Made by a program: the position numbers and the translations under genes
Notes under the pieces: model-generated
Database searches by the model: none
What the model was told of the DNA's origin: nothing
The model's input: only the letters and a program-made list of their open reading frames with translations
Shown: piece after piece, positions 14,306 to 23,482 of the stretch
Position numbering within the stretch: position 1 is the first letter of the stretch
Layout of the letters: every line of letters starts with the position of its first letter
Assembly (NCBI GenBank): GCA_035373905.1
Contig: DAOSOK010000041.1
Location: 1 to 32,876, forward strand
Source of the DNA: Candidatus Ozemobacteraceae bacterium
GTDB taxonomy: Bacteria > Muiribacteriota > Ozemobacteria > Ozemobacterales > Ozemobacteraceae
Length of the DNA stretch: 32,876 nt
Direction: 5' to 3'

Positions 14306-15079
14306 ATGATGAAACGCGCCTGCATCGGGATCCTCATCGCCGGCCTGGTTTCCGCTTCCGCCCTGTTCGCCGCCCCGATTCACACGGCCGCGAAAAAAGG
14401 CGACCTGGCCAAAGTCCAGGGCCTGGTCAAGGCGAAACCCGAACTGGTGAGCCTGAAGAACCCCGACGGGGAAACGCCGCTCCATTGCGCCTGCGCCGCC
14501 GGCCAGAAAGCGGTCGTCGAGTTTCTGCTGGCGAACGGCGCCGACGTCAAGGCATCCGACGGGGAAGGCATGACGCCGCTGCACCATGCCGCGACCGCGA
14601 CCGAGCCGGCCGTCATTTCCCTGCTTCTCGCGAAAGGCGCAGAGGTCGACGCCCGGGACAACGAGGGGGTCACGCCCCTTCTCGTCGCCGTCGCGGGGGG
14701 CGAATTGAAGCCCGTGCAGCTGCTTCTCGATGCGAACGCCGACGCGAAAGCCGTCGACAAGGCCGGCCTGGCCGCCCTGCATTACGCCGCGGGCGACGGC
14801 GAGTCGGAAGCCCCCGAGCGCATCGAGATTTACAAACTGCTCGTCGCGAAGGGCGCGAGCATCGGTGCGACGGATGCCGAGGGCGTGACGCCCCTGCACC
14901 TGGCCGCGGCCGCAGGTGAGAAGGAAGCCGTCGAGTTCCTGCTCGGTCACGGCGCCGACCCGGCCGCCAGGGATAAAGAAGGGAAAACCCCGCTCGATTA
15001 TGCCGTCGAATCCGAAGAGCCCGAGATCGCCGCGTTGTTGAAAAAAACCATCCGCTTTGACGCCCTTCATGTGAACTGA
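14306..15079 (+). CDS. exported ankyrin-repeat protein (257 aa)
   Basis: A signal peptide (about 1-22, ending SASALFAAP) is followed by about six ankyrin repeats with the usual G-x-TPLH-x-A and LLL-x-x-GA-x-x signatures (for example ETPLHCACAAGQ, MTPLHHAAT, VTPLLVAV, VTPLHLAAAAG and KTPLDYA). Ankyrin repeats form a protein-binding surface; there is no catalytic motif. It is most likely periplasmic. GAGG upstream supports the start, and a second ATG one codon on is also possible. It is followed eight bases after its stop by the ORF6N gene. It resembles the smaller ankyrin lipoprotein at 25533 in its repeats. Confidence 0.85.
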   Translation: MMKRACIGILIAGLVSASALFAAPIHTAAKKGDLAKVQGLVKAKPELVSLKNPDGETPLHCACAAGQKAVVEFLLANGADVKASDGEGMTPLHHAATATEPAVISLLLAKGAEVDARDNEGVTPLLVAVAGGELKPVQLLLDANADAKAVDKAGLAALHYAAGDGESEAPERIEIYKLLVAKGASIGATDAEGVTPLHLAAAAGEKEAVEFLLGHGADPAARDKEGKTPLDYAVESEEPEIAALLKKTIRFDALHVN

Positions 15080-15087
15080 CAACGATC

Positions 15088-15606
15088 ATGTCGCAAGCAC
15101 CAGCCGTTATCCCACATATAGAGCGAAGGATATATACCGTCCGCGGCATGCAAATCATGCTGGATGCGGATCTGGCAGAACTTTACGGCGTTGAAACAAA
15201 AGTATTCCTGCAGGCAGTCAAACGGAATCAGGATCGATTTCCCGATGATTTCATGTTTCAGTTTTCCGCAGAGGAGTTTTCTGCTTTGAGGTCACACATT
15301 GTGACCTCAAAGAGAGGCGGGCGACGGTATCGGCCGTATGCTTTCACAGAGCAGGGTGTTGCGATGTTATCGAGCGTCCTTCGCAGCGAACGTGCAGTCC
15401 GGGTGAATATCGAGATCATGCGTACATTCGTGCAGATGCGACGTTTTCTTGGAACACACGATGAACTGGCGCGGAATATCGGCGAACTGCAAAAGAAAAT
15501 CAAAACTCATGACCGGGAAATCGCACTGATCTTCTCAACGATCAATTCCATGCTTCACCCTGTAACGAAGAAAAAGCGGCCAATCGGCTTCCAAAGCGGA
15601 ACGTAA
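15088..15606 (+). CDS. ORF6N-domain DNA-binding protein
   Basis: Residues about 8-100 match the ORF6N domain: the I-x-x-IRG-x-QIMLD-x-DLA-x-LYGV start, FPDDFMFQ, then YAFTEQGVAMLSSVL. This domain occurs in phage anti-repressors and in many chromosomal bacterial proteins of unknown role, usually with DNA binding assumed. The C-terminus is a coiled-coil stretch. It carries clearly lower GC and different codon use from its neighbours, which suggests transfer. ATG 15088 has no good ribosome site and relies on the upstream ankyrin stop nine bases before. A perfect 13-bp palindrome lies inside the gene. Confidence 0.85.
   Translation: MSQAPAVIPHIERRIYTVRGMQIMLDADLAELYGVETKVFLQAVKRNQDRFPDDFMFQFSAEEFSALRSHIVTSKRGGRRYRPYAFTEQGVAMLSSVLRSERAVRVNIEIMRTFVQMRRFLGTHDELARNIGELQKKIKTHDREIALIFSTINSMLHPVTKKKRPIGFQSGT
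15284..15312. promoter_or_regulatory. intragenic 13-bp palindrome in the ORF6N gene
   Basis: CTTTGAGGTCACA (15284-15296) and TGTGACCTCAAAG (15300-15312) are perfect inverted arms around a three-base CAT spacer. It could be an operator for the gene's own product or an RNA hairpin. A partial GAGGTCACAAA occurs again at about 15623-15633. Confidence 0.55.
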
Positions 15607-15672
15607 AAGATGATCGTCCCTCGAGGTCACAAAACGGAATCTCGAGATTGAAGTTCTGGTCTGGACTATTGC

Positions 15673-16968
15673 CTATCTCGAGTCGGCGGGGAGAGTGGCG
15701 GGGAGGGAAGCGGGTTTTTCGATGGGCGGGGCGGCGGGTTCGGGGGCCCAGGGCTCGCGGAAGACCTGGATGCGGCAGTTCTGCGTATCGAGGACGAACA
15801 GGTAGCCGTACGGGCCGAACCGCGCTTCGCGAGGCAGGGAGAACTTGCCGGGCTGGACGCCGAAGCCACCCAGGATCTGGTCGATGTCGCCGTTTTTCCC
15901 GATCACCAGGACGCGGTTGTTGCCCGTGTCGGCGATCGCGAGGCGGCCCGCGCCGTCGCCGTGGACGCCCTGCGGGTAGCGCATCGTCGCGAAGGGCCAT
16001 TTCTGGAGAACGCGCTTCGTGCGCAGGTCGGCATCAAGCTCGAGAATGCGATGATTTCCCGAATCCGTGACGTATGCGCCCCCGTCGGGAACCGCCCAGA
16101 CCCGCACCAGGTCCTTGAACTGACGGTCGAGTCGGCCTGACATGTGGTGCATGTGGCCTGCCCGTTTCACGGGCTTGAGGTCGGGCCCGAACATCTGGAG
16201 CCGGTTTCCCTGGGTGCTCTGGCGCTGGAACGCGTCGAGGCCGAGACCTCGCAGATACCCCGAGCGGGGCTCGCAGACCAGCAGATTTCCCTGTGTGTCC
16301 ATGTCGATCCCGAGCGGATGATGGAAATACCCGTCTTTCCAGCCTTCCTGACCGAGAATCCACTGGACCTCGCCGTCCAGCTTCACGGCCTTGACGCGGT
16401 GGTTGTCGGTGTCGGCGATGACCAGCGTCTCGTCGTCCTTCCAGGTGATGCCCTGCGGCCGGTTGAACCGGTCCATCGGCACGTTCGTCGCCGGCCTGAC
16501 ACGGCCCTGGCCGCCCATGTAGGCTCGGCCGGGCAGTTCTCGCGGCGAGCGCACGCCGTCGGCGTTGTCGGTTTCCCGCCACCGGTCGTGCGCGTCATTC
16601 GGGGCCAGGCTGCCCTCCCAGGGCCAGATATCTCCTATAGTCAACTCTATTTGAAGCGGCTTCGCCGGCGGCACGGACGCCGACTCCGCCGTTTCGGGCA
16701 ACGGAACGCGGATCTTCAGGACGACGACGCGGTTGTTGTCGGTATCGCAGACGGCGAGCCGCTTCCCGTCGGGGGAAACGGCCATCGCCATCGGGTGCAT
16801 CAGCTGGCCGTCGGCATGGCCCGCAGTTCCCCATGTGCCGTACAGCCTGAACCGCGGCATCTCCTCCGCATCGCCTGCGAAAGCGGCGCCGACGAACAGC
16901 AGGAGCGCAAGGAGCATCCCCGCAGGGATCCGGTGTATCAGATCTCTGCGGGGATGAGTGTCGTTCAT
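15673..16968 (-). CDS. exported NHL-repeat beta-propeller protein (431 aa)
   Basis: A signal peptide near 10-33 (AGMLLALLLFVGAAFA) is followed by repeated NHL blades (for example MAVSPDGKRLAVCDTDNNRVVVL, PQGITWKDDETLVIADTDNHRVKAV and GRLAIADTGNNRVLVIG), forming a six-bladed-type propeller that usually binds protein or RNA. It lies outside the cytoplasm. The start is chosen at 16968 because the macroglobulin stop and this ATG share one base (TGATG), a translational-coupling arrangement; an ATG at 16977 would overlap the upstream gene by ten bases. It ends convergently with the ORF6N gene across a 66-bp gap. An AT island at 16627-16653 is read in frame. Confidence 0.83.
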   Translation of the reverse strand: MNDTHPRRDLIHRIPAGMLLALLLFVGAAFAGDAEEMPRFRLYGTWGTAGHADGQLMHPMAMAVSPDGKRLAVCDTDNNRVVVLKIRVPLPETAESASVPPAKPLQIELTIGDIWPWEGSLAPNDAHDRWRETDNADGVRSPRELPGRAYMGGQGRVRPATNVPMDRFNRPQGITWKDDETLVIADTDNHRVKAVKLDGEVQWILGQEGWKDGYFHHPLGIDMDTQGNLLVCEPRSGYLRGLGLDAFQRQSTQGNRLQMFGPDLKPVKRAGHMHHMSGRLDRQFKDLVRVWAVPDGGAYVTDSGNHRILELDADLRTKRVLQKWPFATMRYPQGVHGDGAGRLAIADTGNNRVLVIGKNGDIDQILGGFGVQPGKFSLPREARFGPYGYLFVLDTQNCRIQVFREPWAPEPAAPPIEKPASLPATLPADSR

Positions 16969-19900
16969 CACCTGCACGTGATCGTCGGAATCTCGATCGT
17001 CTGGATGACGGCCGGATTCGCCTGGTGGCGGACCATCACGAAGCCGTGACTCTTCCCGGGCAGGGCACCTTCGACGACGAGCTTCATCGTGCGCAGGCCG
17101 CGGAACGGCACGGTCACGAACTGGATCCGCTCGCCGCCGGCGGATTTCTGGCCGTACAGGAGCTGGCCGCGGTAATCTGCGAGGATGTCCTCGGTCTGGC
17201 GCAGCGAGACCACCGACGGGAGCGCGATGACCGCGTAGTAGTCGACCGGGTCGAGGGTCTTGTCGAGCTCGACCAGGATCGTGCGCTCTTCGCCGACGCC
17301 GATCGAAGCGGCGTCGAGACCGACCTTGAAGAAGCCGGCCTTCGTCAGATACTCGCTCATCAGCATCGGGCGCTTGTTTTCGATCATCGCGATCGAGTGT
17401 TTCGGTGTCGTGAAGCCGGCTTCACCGGATTCTGTCGTGAACTGAACCGGCTTTTCGCCGAGCTTCAGTGTTTCGGCAGGCTTGCCCGCCGCTTCGATCA
17501 CGACGTTGCCGGCGGGTTTGCCGGCTTTGTCCTTCGCCATGGTGACGAGCAGGTCGAGGAACTTCACGACCGTCTGCGGGGCGCCGTATACGCCGCCCAG
17601 CATCGCGGGGCCCTGGATCAGGCCGGGCTCGCCGGTCAGGATCATGCCGCGCGCGATCGTGCGGAACACCTGGTCGAACGCCGCATCCTTCTGCAGATAC
17701 AGGGCTTTCGCGTTCAGCAGCAGGTAGTAGAGCGAGCCCGTGCGTTCGAAAGCGCGCAGGAAGCGGTAGGTGTCGTAGTTTTTGATGAACCGTTCGTCGA
17801 ACTCCCTGAGGCCGCGGGTGTTCTGGATTTCAAGGGCGGGCATCATCTCCTTTACAAACCAGCTCACGACCGCCGAATCCGTGACGGCGCGGTAGACGAC
17901 CTTGCCGTCGACCACGACCGGGACCAGGTCGCCGCCGGCCGTTCCGGGCGTGAACAGGCCGACTTCTTCGGTCGAGACCTTCCGGCGGCCGAGTTCGGCC
18001 GTCAGATCTTCGGAAAGCCTGCCGGCGGTGCGGATGACGCCGGCGAACTCGGCCTTCAGCGCGGCGTTTCCGGACAGGGTGTTGCTCGTTTGGAGCAGGT
18101 TCTTCAGCACCCAGACGGACCAGACCGGATTGGCATCGAGGCCGGGATACGGCCGCATCAGTTTCGCCTGCCTGTCGAAGAACGTCTCGTCGAGATCCCT
18201 GACGGCTTTTTCCATATCGGCCTTTATTGTTGCGCGCAGGCCGTCGTCGTTCAGCAGTCCCTCGGCGAAGCTCCGCAGCAGCATGGCGTCGATGGCCGCC
18301 ATGGCGCTCAGCGCCTCGCTGTGGCCGAACCAGGATTTCATCGTGGTCACGACATTCGCGGTCATCCCGCGCAGGAGCTGGCCGGGGTTGGCGAACACGC
18401 TCACCGTGCGGTTGCGCGGCACGCTGATCTTCGATCCGTCGGAGACGATCAGTTCGGTAAACGTCACCGGGAACTCGCCGGAGTCGCGGACGGCGACCGA
18501 GCGGCGGTCGACGACGGTTCCGTCGGCCTTCGTCAGTTCGGCGAGCAGCTCGCCGCTTCCGCCGCCGACCACGGGGACCAGGAACTCCTTGCCGCCGGCC
18601 GGCACGTCGAGCGTGACCGGTTTTGCAAGACCGGCGCCGGAGATCTTCAGCTTGCCGGCCCCGCCTTCGCAGACGGCGAAGACGCGCAGGCTGACCTCGG
18701 CGTTCTTCAGGAGCATCGACGGGGCGCTCACCTCGACGTTTCCGCCGCGGCGGCCGACATCAACGTCGCCGATCGACTCGAGGTAATCGAAGCCGGACAT
18801 CGCGACGAAACGCACCTTGCACCGGCCGCTCTGGGGCGGCATCGTGACGCTGACCTTCGCCCGCCCGGCGGCATCCGTCTTCACGAGCCGGCAGAAGACG
18901 ACTTTCTTTTCGCCTTCGCGTACCGCTTCGGGGTTTTCCGCTTCCGCGCCCGGTTCATCCGAAGACTGGGCGCCCGCCCCGCTCAGAGCCATCGGGGCGG
19001 GAGCGCCGGCCATCTCCATGTCCGCCATTTCCTCCTTCGCGGAGAAAACGGCGTTCATGGACGGAGCCGGAGGAGCGGCCAAACTTTTCATCTTCATCAT
19101 GCCGCGCCTGACGCGGATACCGGTCTGGTCTTCCCAGCGGGAGAGGCCGGCCGAGGCGTTCCGGAACGAGTCGCCGGTGGCCGAGATCAGCGGGTCTTTC
19201 GGACTGCGGTCCGCGACGCGGTTGTCGAACACTTCGAGAACGCCCCACACCGAGCGGGGCTTTCCGCTCGCTCGGTCGAACGTTTCAATATTGATATCTA
19301 CATTTTTCTCGGGACCGGCCTGTTTCGGCGCATCGAGCTTCACGCGCAGGGAGCTCGGGGTGAAGATCATCGCCCACGCCTGGCGCAGGGTCTTTTCTTT
19401 CTTCTTCTCCTCGTTCTCCTTCATTTCCCAGCCGCCGACGGCGACGAACGAGTAGGGGCCCGAAACCGAGAACGTCACGTTTTCGCCGCGTTTGAGGGCG
19501 CCCGCCATCGAGAGCTGTTCGGCGGCGAAACTGCCGTCGGCCTTGGGAACGAGCCGCCAGGCTTTCACGCCTTCCAGGTCGGTCATCGCGGTGATCTTTG
19601 CGACACCGTCGTCGCCGGTCATGGCCGAGCCGAGCTCGAAGGCGGCGGTTTTATCGCCTTCCTCCTTGAGGAGATAGATGTCGCGGCCGGGAATCGCGAC
19701 GGTGTTCTCATAGGGAGCCACCGTGGCTTTGAACTGGTTCGTGAACCCGGACGAGATCTGGCTGACCTGGCGCTCGACATGGCCCGAGCGGCCGAACAGG
19801 TTACGCACGTTGCCCTTGTCGGTCACGATTTCCAGCTCGAAGGGGCCGGAATGGCCGCCGACATCGAGAACCGCGGCCAGTTCGCCTTTTTTCATCTTGT

Positions 19901-20606
19901 ATTCGATGGAAGGGCCGGCCTCGCAGCCGTTGCAGCCGGGAAGCATGCAGCGGGTCTTGAGGGTGACGTGACCGTCGAACGGCTTGTTGAAGACGCGCAG
20001 TTCGTTCTTCACGTTGAGGCCGTTTCCCCAGCGGGCGCCGACGCCGTCGGCATTCCCGAGGAACCAGCCGGCTTTCGCCTCCTCCAGCGCCTGGGCGTTC
20101 GTCAGCTGCTGGAATTCGTAAGCGAACGAGACGGCGCCGAGCGAGCCCTCGACGACCGCGAACGTCGCGTCGCCCTTGAAGCTTCCGTCGGCGGACTGGA
20201 TTTCGACCCGGTATTCGCCGACCTCGAGCGGCCTCTTTGCGCCGCTCATGATCGTCTCGACCAGCAGGCCGCCGTCGTTGAGCGTCAGTTCGCCCAGATC
20301 GCGCGGGGCCGCATCTTTGCGACTGAGGGTCGCCTTGATCTTCTCCATCGGCCGGGCGGGCATCGCAACTTTCAGATGCACATCCTCGTTCGGCCAGAAC
20401 GTCGGCTGGTCAACCGTCACCGAGACGAACTGGAGGCTGAACCGCTCCGCGACGCCGGGCGCGAGGCCGGAGATTTCCTTCTTGCCGGCATCGACCTGGA
20501 AGACGCCCTGCGTCTCGCCGCCGTTCATGATCTGTGACGCAACGACGGGCAACACGAGCCCGACAGCCGCCGCGATCGTCACCACGATCCATCCGAAGCG
20601 CATCAT
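16968..20606 (-). CDS. alpha-2-macroglobulin-like protein lacking the thioester (1212 aa)
   Basis: A signal peptide (1-24, ending PVVAS) leads to macroglobulin-type beta-sandwich domains (VTVDQPTFWPNEDVHLKV is a typical MG block). A bait-like linker with charged, alanine-rich sequence (about 500-560) precedes the A2M signature VVFCRLVKTDAAGRAKVSV-type and a helical thioester-domain-like region from about residue 740. No C-x-EQ thioester motif is present; the equivalent place reads PGQLLRG. It may therefore trap or bind proteins or act structurally without covalent capture. ATG 20606 is supported by AGGAGG. A further 47 residues upstream in the frame have no signal and are rejected. It is the first gene of the operon with the NHL protein. 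Confidence 0.82.
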   Translation of the reverse strand: MMRFGWIVVTIAAAVGLVLPVVASQIMNGGETQGVFQVDAGKKEISGLAPGVAERFSLQFVSVTVDQPTFWPNEDVHLKVAMPARPMEKIKATLSRKDAAPRDLGELTLNDGGLLVETIMSGAKRPLEVGEYRVEIQSADGSFKGDATFAVVEGSLGAVSFAYEFQQLTNAQALEEAKAGWFLGNADGVGARWGNGLNVKNELRVFNKPFDGHVTLKTRCMLPGCNGCEAGPSIEYKMKKGELAAVLDVGGHSGPFELEIVTDKGNVRNLFGRSGHVERQVSQISSGFTNQFKATVAPYENTVAIPGRDIYLLKEEGDKTAAFELGSAMTGDDGVAKITAMTDLEGVKAWRLVPKADGSFAAEQLSMAGALKRGENVTFSVSGPYSFVAVGGWEMKENEEKKKEKTLRQAWAMIFTPSSLRVKLDAPKQAGPEKNVDINIETFDRASGKPRSVWGVLEVFDNRVADRSPKDPLISATGDSFRNASAGLSRWEDQTGIRVRRGMMKMKSLAAPPAPSMNAVFSAKEEMADMEMAGAPAPMALSGAGAQSSDEPGAEAENPEAVREGEKKVVFCRLVKTDAAGRAKVSVTMPPQSGRCKVRFVAMSGFDYLESIGDVDVGRRGGNVEVSAPSMLLKNAEVSLRVFAVCEGGAGKLKISGAGLAKPVTLDVPAGGKEFLVPVVGGGSGELLAELTKADGTVVDRRSVAVRDSGEFPVTFTELIVSDGSKISVPRNRTVSVFANPGQLLRGMTANVVTTMKSWFGHSEALSAMAAIDAMLLRSFAEGLLNDDGLRATIKADMEKAVRDLDETFFDRQAKLMRPYPGLDANPVWSVWVLKNLLQTSNTLSGNAALKAEFAGVIRTAGRLSEDLTAELGRRKVSTEEVGLFTPGTAGGDLVPVVVDGKVVYRAVTDSAVVSWFVKEMMPALEIQNTRGLREFDERFIKNYDTYRFLRAFERTGSLYYLLLNAKALYLQKDAAFDQVFRTIARGMILTGEPGLIQGPAMLGGVYGAPQTVVKFLDLLVTMAKDKAGKPAGNVVIEAAGKPAETLKLGEKPVQFTTESGEAGFTTPKHSIAMIENKRPMLMSEYLTKAGFFKVGLDAASIGVGEERTILVELDKTLDPVDYYAVIALPSVVSLRQTEDILADYRGQLLYGQKSAGGERIQFVTVPFRGLRTMKLVVEGALPGKSHGFVMVRHQANPAVIQTIEIPTITCR

Positions 20607-20748
20607 ACGAACCTCCTCAGCTTTTCGTGCGATTTTCCTCTGTCCCGCACCCGCGTATGCCCTCACCTTGTACCACATCCGAACCGGAAAGGAAAACGAG
20701 ACTCCCTGCCGCGCGGATTTGGTTGTCGGCCCTGGATTTTCAGGCAAA

Positions 20749-20777
20749 TTGCATTTTCAGTTGATAAGGGCTACTAT
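20749..20777 (+). promoter_or_regulatory. promoter of the 125-aa membrane protein
   Basis: TTGCAT (20749-20754) and TACTAT (20772-20777) are 17 bases apart. The expected start near 20784 is about 33 bases before ATG 20817 and supports a real plus-strand gene. Confidence 0.6.
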
Positions 20778-20816
20778 GGTATTCAGACACGGTTTTCGAT
20801 CGTACGGAGAGAGTAT

Positions 20817-21194
20817 ATGAGAATGTTCGATCGCTACAGGAAACTGCGCGGGAACGGCGCGAAAGGCGGAACGCGGAACGCCTATCTTCCGCAAGCGGAA
20901 GAGTCGTTCGACGATTTCACGCAACTTCGGCTGGGCCACGTCGTGAAGATGTTTCACATCCTGCGGGCGCTTCGCTCGAGCTTCGTTCTGCCCTCCCTCT
21001 TTACCGCCGCATTCTGCATGTTCTTTATGTCGAGCTGCTTCATCACAGACGGACTCCGTCATGCGGCCGACACCATCGCGTATCGATGCGCGACCGTCAT
21101 CGAGCTTTTCGACCGCATCTCGTCGGGGAAAACGCCGGACGCCTTTCGAGCCGCGGCCCCGCCCCAACCGTCGAACGGGGCGACGAATCCCTGA
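20817..21194 (+). CDS. small membrane protein (125 aa)
   Basis: One hydrophobic helix (about 56-75, SFVLPSLFTAAFCMFFMSSCFI) divides a basic N-terminal half from a polar C-terminal tail rich in A, P and S. A promoter with correct spacing precedes it, and a strong terminator follows 26 bases after the stop. A minus-strand frame covering the same DNA has no promoter or family likeness. ATG 20823 is an alternative start. The stop lies within a GACGAATC/GATTCGTC 8-bp palindrome (21182-21200). I do not recognise a family. It is an isolated transcription unit between two leftward operons. Confidence 0.6.
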   Translation: MRMFDRYRKLRGNGAKGGTRNAYLPQAEESFDDFTQLRLGHVVKMFHILRALRSSFVLPSLFTAAFCMFFMSSCFITDGLRHAADTIAYRCATVIELFDRISSGKTPDAFRAAAPPQPSNGATNP

Positions 21195-21220
21195 TTCGTC
21201 AGATTCAAACGCCATTCTGT

Positions 21221-21244
21221 CAGCCGGCCCCAACGGGCCGGCTG
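21221..21244. terminator. bidirectional terminator
   Basis: CAGCCGGCCC (21221-21230) pairs with GGGCCGGCTG (21235-21244), separated by CAAC, followed by TTGTC. It lies between the convergent 125-aa and VIT/vWA genes and serves both. Confidence 0.75.
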
Positions 21245-21286
21245 TTGTCATGAAGGCCGTATCTTTCCGGCCGCGGCCGCCCCTGT

Positions 21287-23482
21287 TTACAGGAACAGCC
21301 GGATGACTTCCAGAATGAATCGATACTCCCCGAGCCAGCGCTCGAGAGGCGAACCTTCCGGCGAGGGCGGCGGGGGGAACTCGATGTCGAAATCGAGCGG
21401 ATCGAAACCGGCCGCCGCGCACGCGTCGATGAACTGTTCCTCGGCGGTTTTGCCGTATTCGCCGTCGATATACCCGTGGCACACGCAGAAAATCGTTCCG
21501 CTGCCAAGGATGCTTTGGGGACCGCCCCGGTAGTCGCACGTCGGCTCGGGTTTCGAAAGACCGCCCTTCAGGTAGCTCATCTTGACCAGTTTTTCGACGT
21601 CGATGCCCAGGGTCACCGGATCGCGGTCCATCATCGTGGTATTGTCCATGTTATACATCTCGATCGCCCCGAGCAGCACCCGCTGGTTCGCGTAGCAGGC
21701 CTTGAGACGAGACTGTTCCCGGGCCTTGCGGAACGACGGCGGCGAGAACGCAGCGAGAAATGCCGGGTTCAGCACTTCCGCGAACTGTCGGGCGACATCG
21801 TCGGGAACAGCCAGAAACGCCGTGTATTCCGTCGCAAGGTTGTTGTCGAGGCCGAGCCGGGTGATCTCCCGCACGATCTCGGGCGTCTGCGGCCGTGCCG
21901 CAAGCGACTGGATTCGCTGGCGGGCCGCGAGGAGGTTCAGCCACCCCCGCGCCGGCCTGTCGTTCATCGACCCGGGATCGGACAGTTCGAGAAGCACGGC
22001 GCCGTTCCGGTCGACGATGCGGACGGGCGTCGTCGCAGACGCGGCGGGAATGACGAAAAACGCTTCGCCCCCCTCGCTGCCGGAAAGTCTGCCAAACAGC
22101 GGCACGCCTCGTTCCCCGTCAGGCATGGCAATACTCGCCGAGATACAAAGATCCTTCATTGCCGTATCGAGAGAAGACGCCGCAGCCTGCCATCCCTGTT
22201 CGTCGAACAGCCGCACGCATCCTCCCTTGTCGGCGAGCGCCGAACGGAGCCCTGCCGGCTCCTCCGGCGCGATGAGCGCCACCCAGAGAGGTTTGCGGCC
22301 GCCCTGGTTCCAGATCGCCTCGATCTGAGCCGCGCCCAAACGTTCTCCGTCCGTTACCAGGAGCATCCCATCCGCTTCGCCAGCCCCTTCGGGCAACGCG
22401 AGCGAATTCCATGACGTCGGCCCCGAGCACGCGTGATCTCCGATCGAACCCGGCTCTGCCGGCGTCAGAACGCCGTTCGACCACATATATACATTTATAT
22501 CTATTGTATTTGCCAGGCGCTTCACCAGCCGGGAAGCGCGCGCGCGATTTTTTCCGCCCATCGAGCCGGATGCGTCGATGACGACCGTGGCGCGGCCGCG
22601 CGTGACGCCGGCCGGAGCGGCCAGAGGCGGAATGCGCGCCAGGAGGAATCGAGAACCGTCTGTCGATGCATATCCCGTCACGCACGGCGCCGCCGTCGTT
22701 TTCAACGACACGCGCAGCCTGACGGGTTCCACGGGCGGCTTCGCAAGATCGAGCCTGAAGGTTCTCGTTCCTTCTTTCTCCGCGGTAACGGACGCCGCCG
22801 GCTCGACGGAGACATCGCCGATTCCGCGCATATCGCTGATCGTTCCGGCAACGACGAGTCTCGGAACCGCCCTTTTTCCGCCCGCCGCCGGTTCAGCCCT
22901 TTCCCATGCGCCTCCGGGAGCCTCTTCTTCCAGTTCACGATCAGGTTCGACGGGAATCTCCAAGTCGATCCCCTTCCGGCCCGCCGGCGCGGCGGCATGG
23001 GCGCGGAACCGTATTTTCACGGGGGCGACCGGCTCGATCGGGAATACCTTGATCGTCAGATCGTTTCCGTGCTGCTCCAGGAGTCCCGGGTCCGTCTGAC
23101 GCCGCACGATCTCCTCGTAGGCGAGGCGCGCCTTCTCGATCTCCATGACCTTGCCCGGCGCCCAGGTCTTTCCGTCGGTCATGATCTGGAAGCCGCTCAC
23201 GAAGGCCTGGTCCGGCAGGGTGAAGCGATAGACGCCCTCGACGCGATCCCGGTTCGGATTGTGGAAGGTGTCCTCGACCTCGAACAGGAGAAGGCCGTCC
23301 TCGAGCACCAGGTTGACGACCCGTTTTTCGTGGGTCAGCGGCATGGCCCAGACCGAGCGTTCCGACAGCCGCAGCGACCCGTTCGCCTCGAGCCGGCCGG
23401 GGAACGCCCAGATGAAGACCGCGCACAGAAGCAGGGCGACGATTTGCGCAAAGCTGGAAGAGCCCGTTCCTGTCGTTTTCAT
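21287..23482 (-). CDS. exported VIT/vWA protein with pilin-like C-terminus (731 aa)
   Basis: A signal peptide (about 12-34) is followed by a VIT domain (about 45-165), whose AYEEIVRRQTDPGLLEQ is a typical VIT motif. A vWA domain begins near 298 and carries the MIDAS motif D303-A-S305-G-S307, a metal-dependent protein-binding site. From about residue 590 the sequence changes to CYANQRVLLGAIEMYNMDN, then TCDYRGG and CVCHG. This resembles the post-helix and C-terminal part of type IV or type II pseudopilins without their N-terminal prepilin segment. The ATG at 23482 overlaps the stop of the upstream gene by four bases (ATGA), so both are coupled. It probably acts in the periplasm or at the surface in adhesion or assembly. 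An AT island (22483-22512) lies just after the MIDAS motif. Confidence 0.82.
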   Translation of the reverse strand: MKTTGTGSSSFAQIVALLLCAVFIWAFPGRLEANGSLRLSERSVWAMPLTHEKRVVNLVLEDGLLLFEVEDTFHNPNRDRVEGVYRFTLPDQAFVSGFQIMTDGKTWAPGKVMEIEKARLAYEEIVRRQTDPGLLEQHGNDLTIKVFPIEPVAPVKIRFRAHAAAPAGRKGIDLEIPVEPDRELEEEAPGGAWERAEPAAGGKRAVPRLVVAGTISDMRGIGDVSVEPAASVTAEKEGTRTFRLDLAKPPVEPVRLRVSLKTTAAPCVTGYASTDGSRFLLARIPPLAAPAGVTRGRATVVIDASGSMGGKNRARASRLVKRLANTIDINVYMWSNGVLTPAEPGSIGDHACSGPTSWNSLALPEGAGEADGMLLVTDGERLGAAQIEAIWNQGGRKPLWVALIAPEEPAGLRSALADKGGCVRLFDEQGWQAAASSLDTAMKDLCISASIAMPDGERGVPLFGRLSGSEGGEAFFVIPAASATTPVRIVDRNGAVLLELSDPGSMNDRPARGWLNLLAARQRIQSLAARPQTPEIVREITRLGLDNNLATEYTAFLAVPDDVARQFAEVLNPAFLAAFSPPSFRKAREQSRLKACYANQRVLLGAIEMYNMDNTTMMDRDPVTLGIDVEKLVKMSYLKGGLSKPEPTCDYRGGPQSILGSGTIFCVCHGYIDGEYGKTAEEQFIDACAAAGFDPLDFDIEFPPPPSPEGSPLERWLGEYRFILEVIRLFL

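Noticed and set aside
13721..15082. Long version of the TPR gene starting at 15082
   Set aside because: Everything upstream of 14149 is antisense to the ankyrin-repeat gene; a ribosome site and signal peptide mark 14149 as the start.
17025..20537. A 1170-codon plus-strand open frame
   Set aside because: It is the antisense shadow of the macroglobulin gene in GC-rich DNA. It has no ribosome site or family likeness, and the minus-strand gene has a signal peptide and clear domains.
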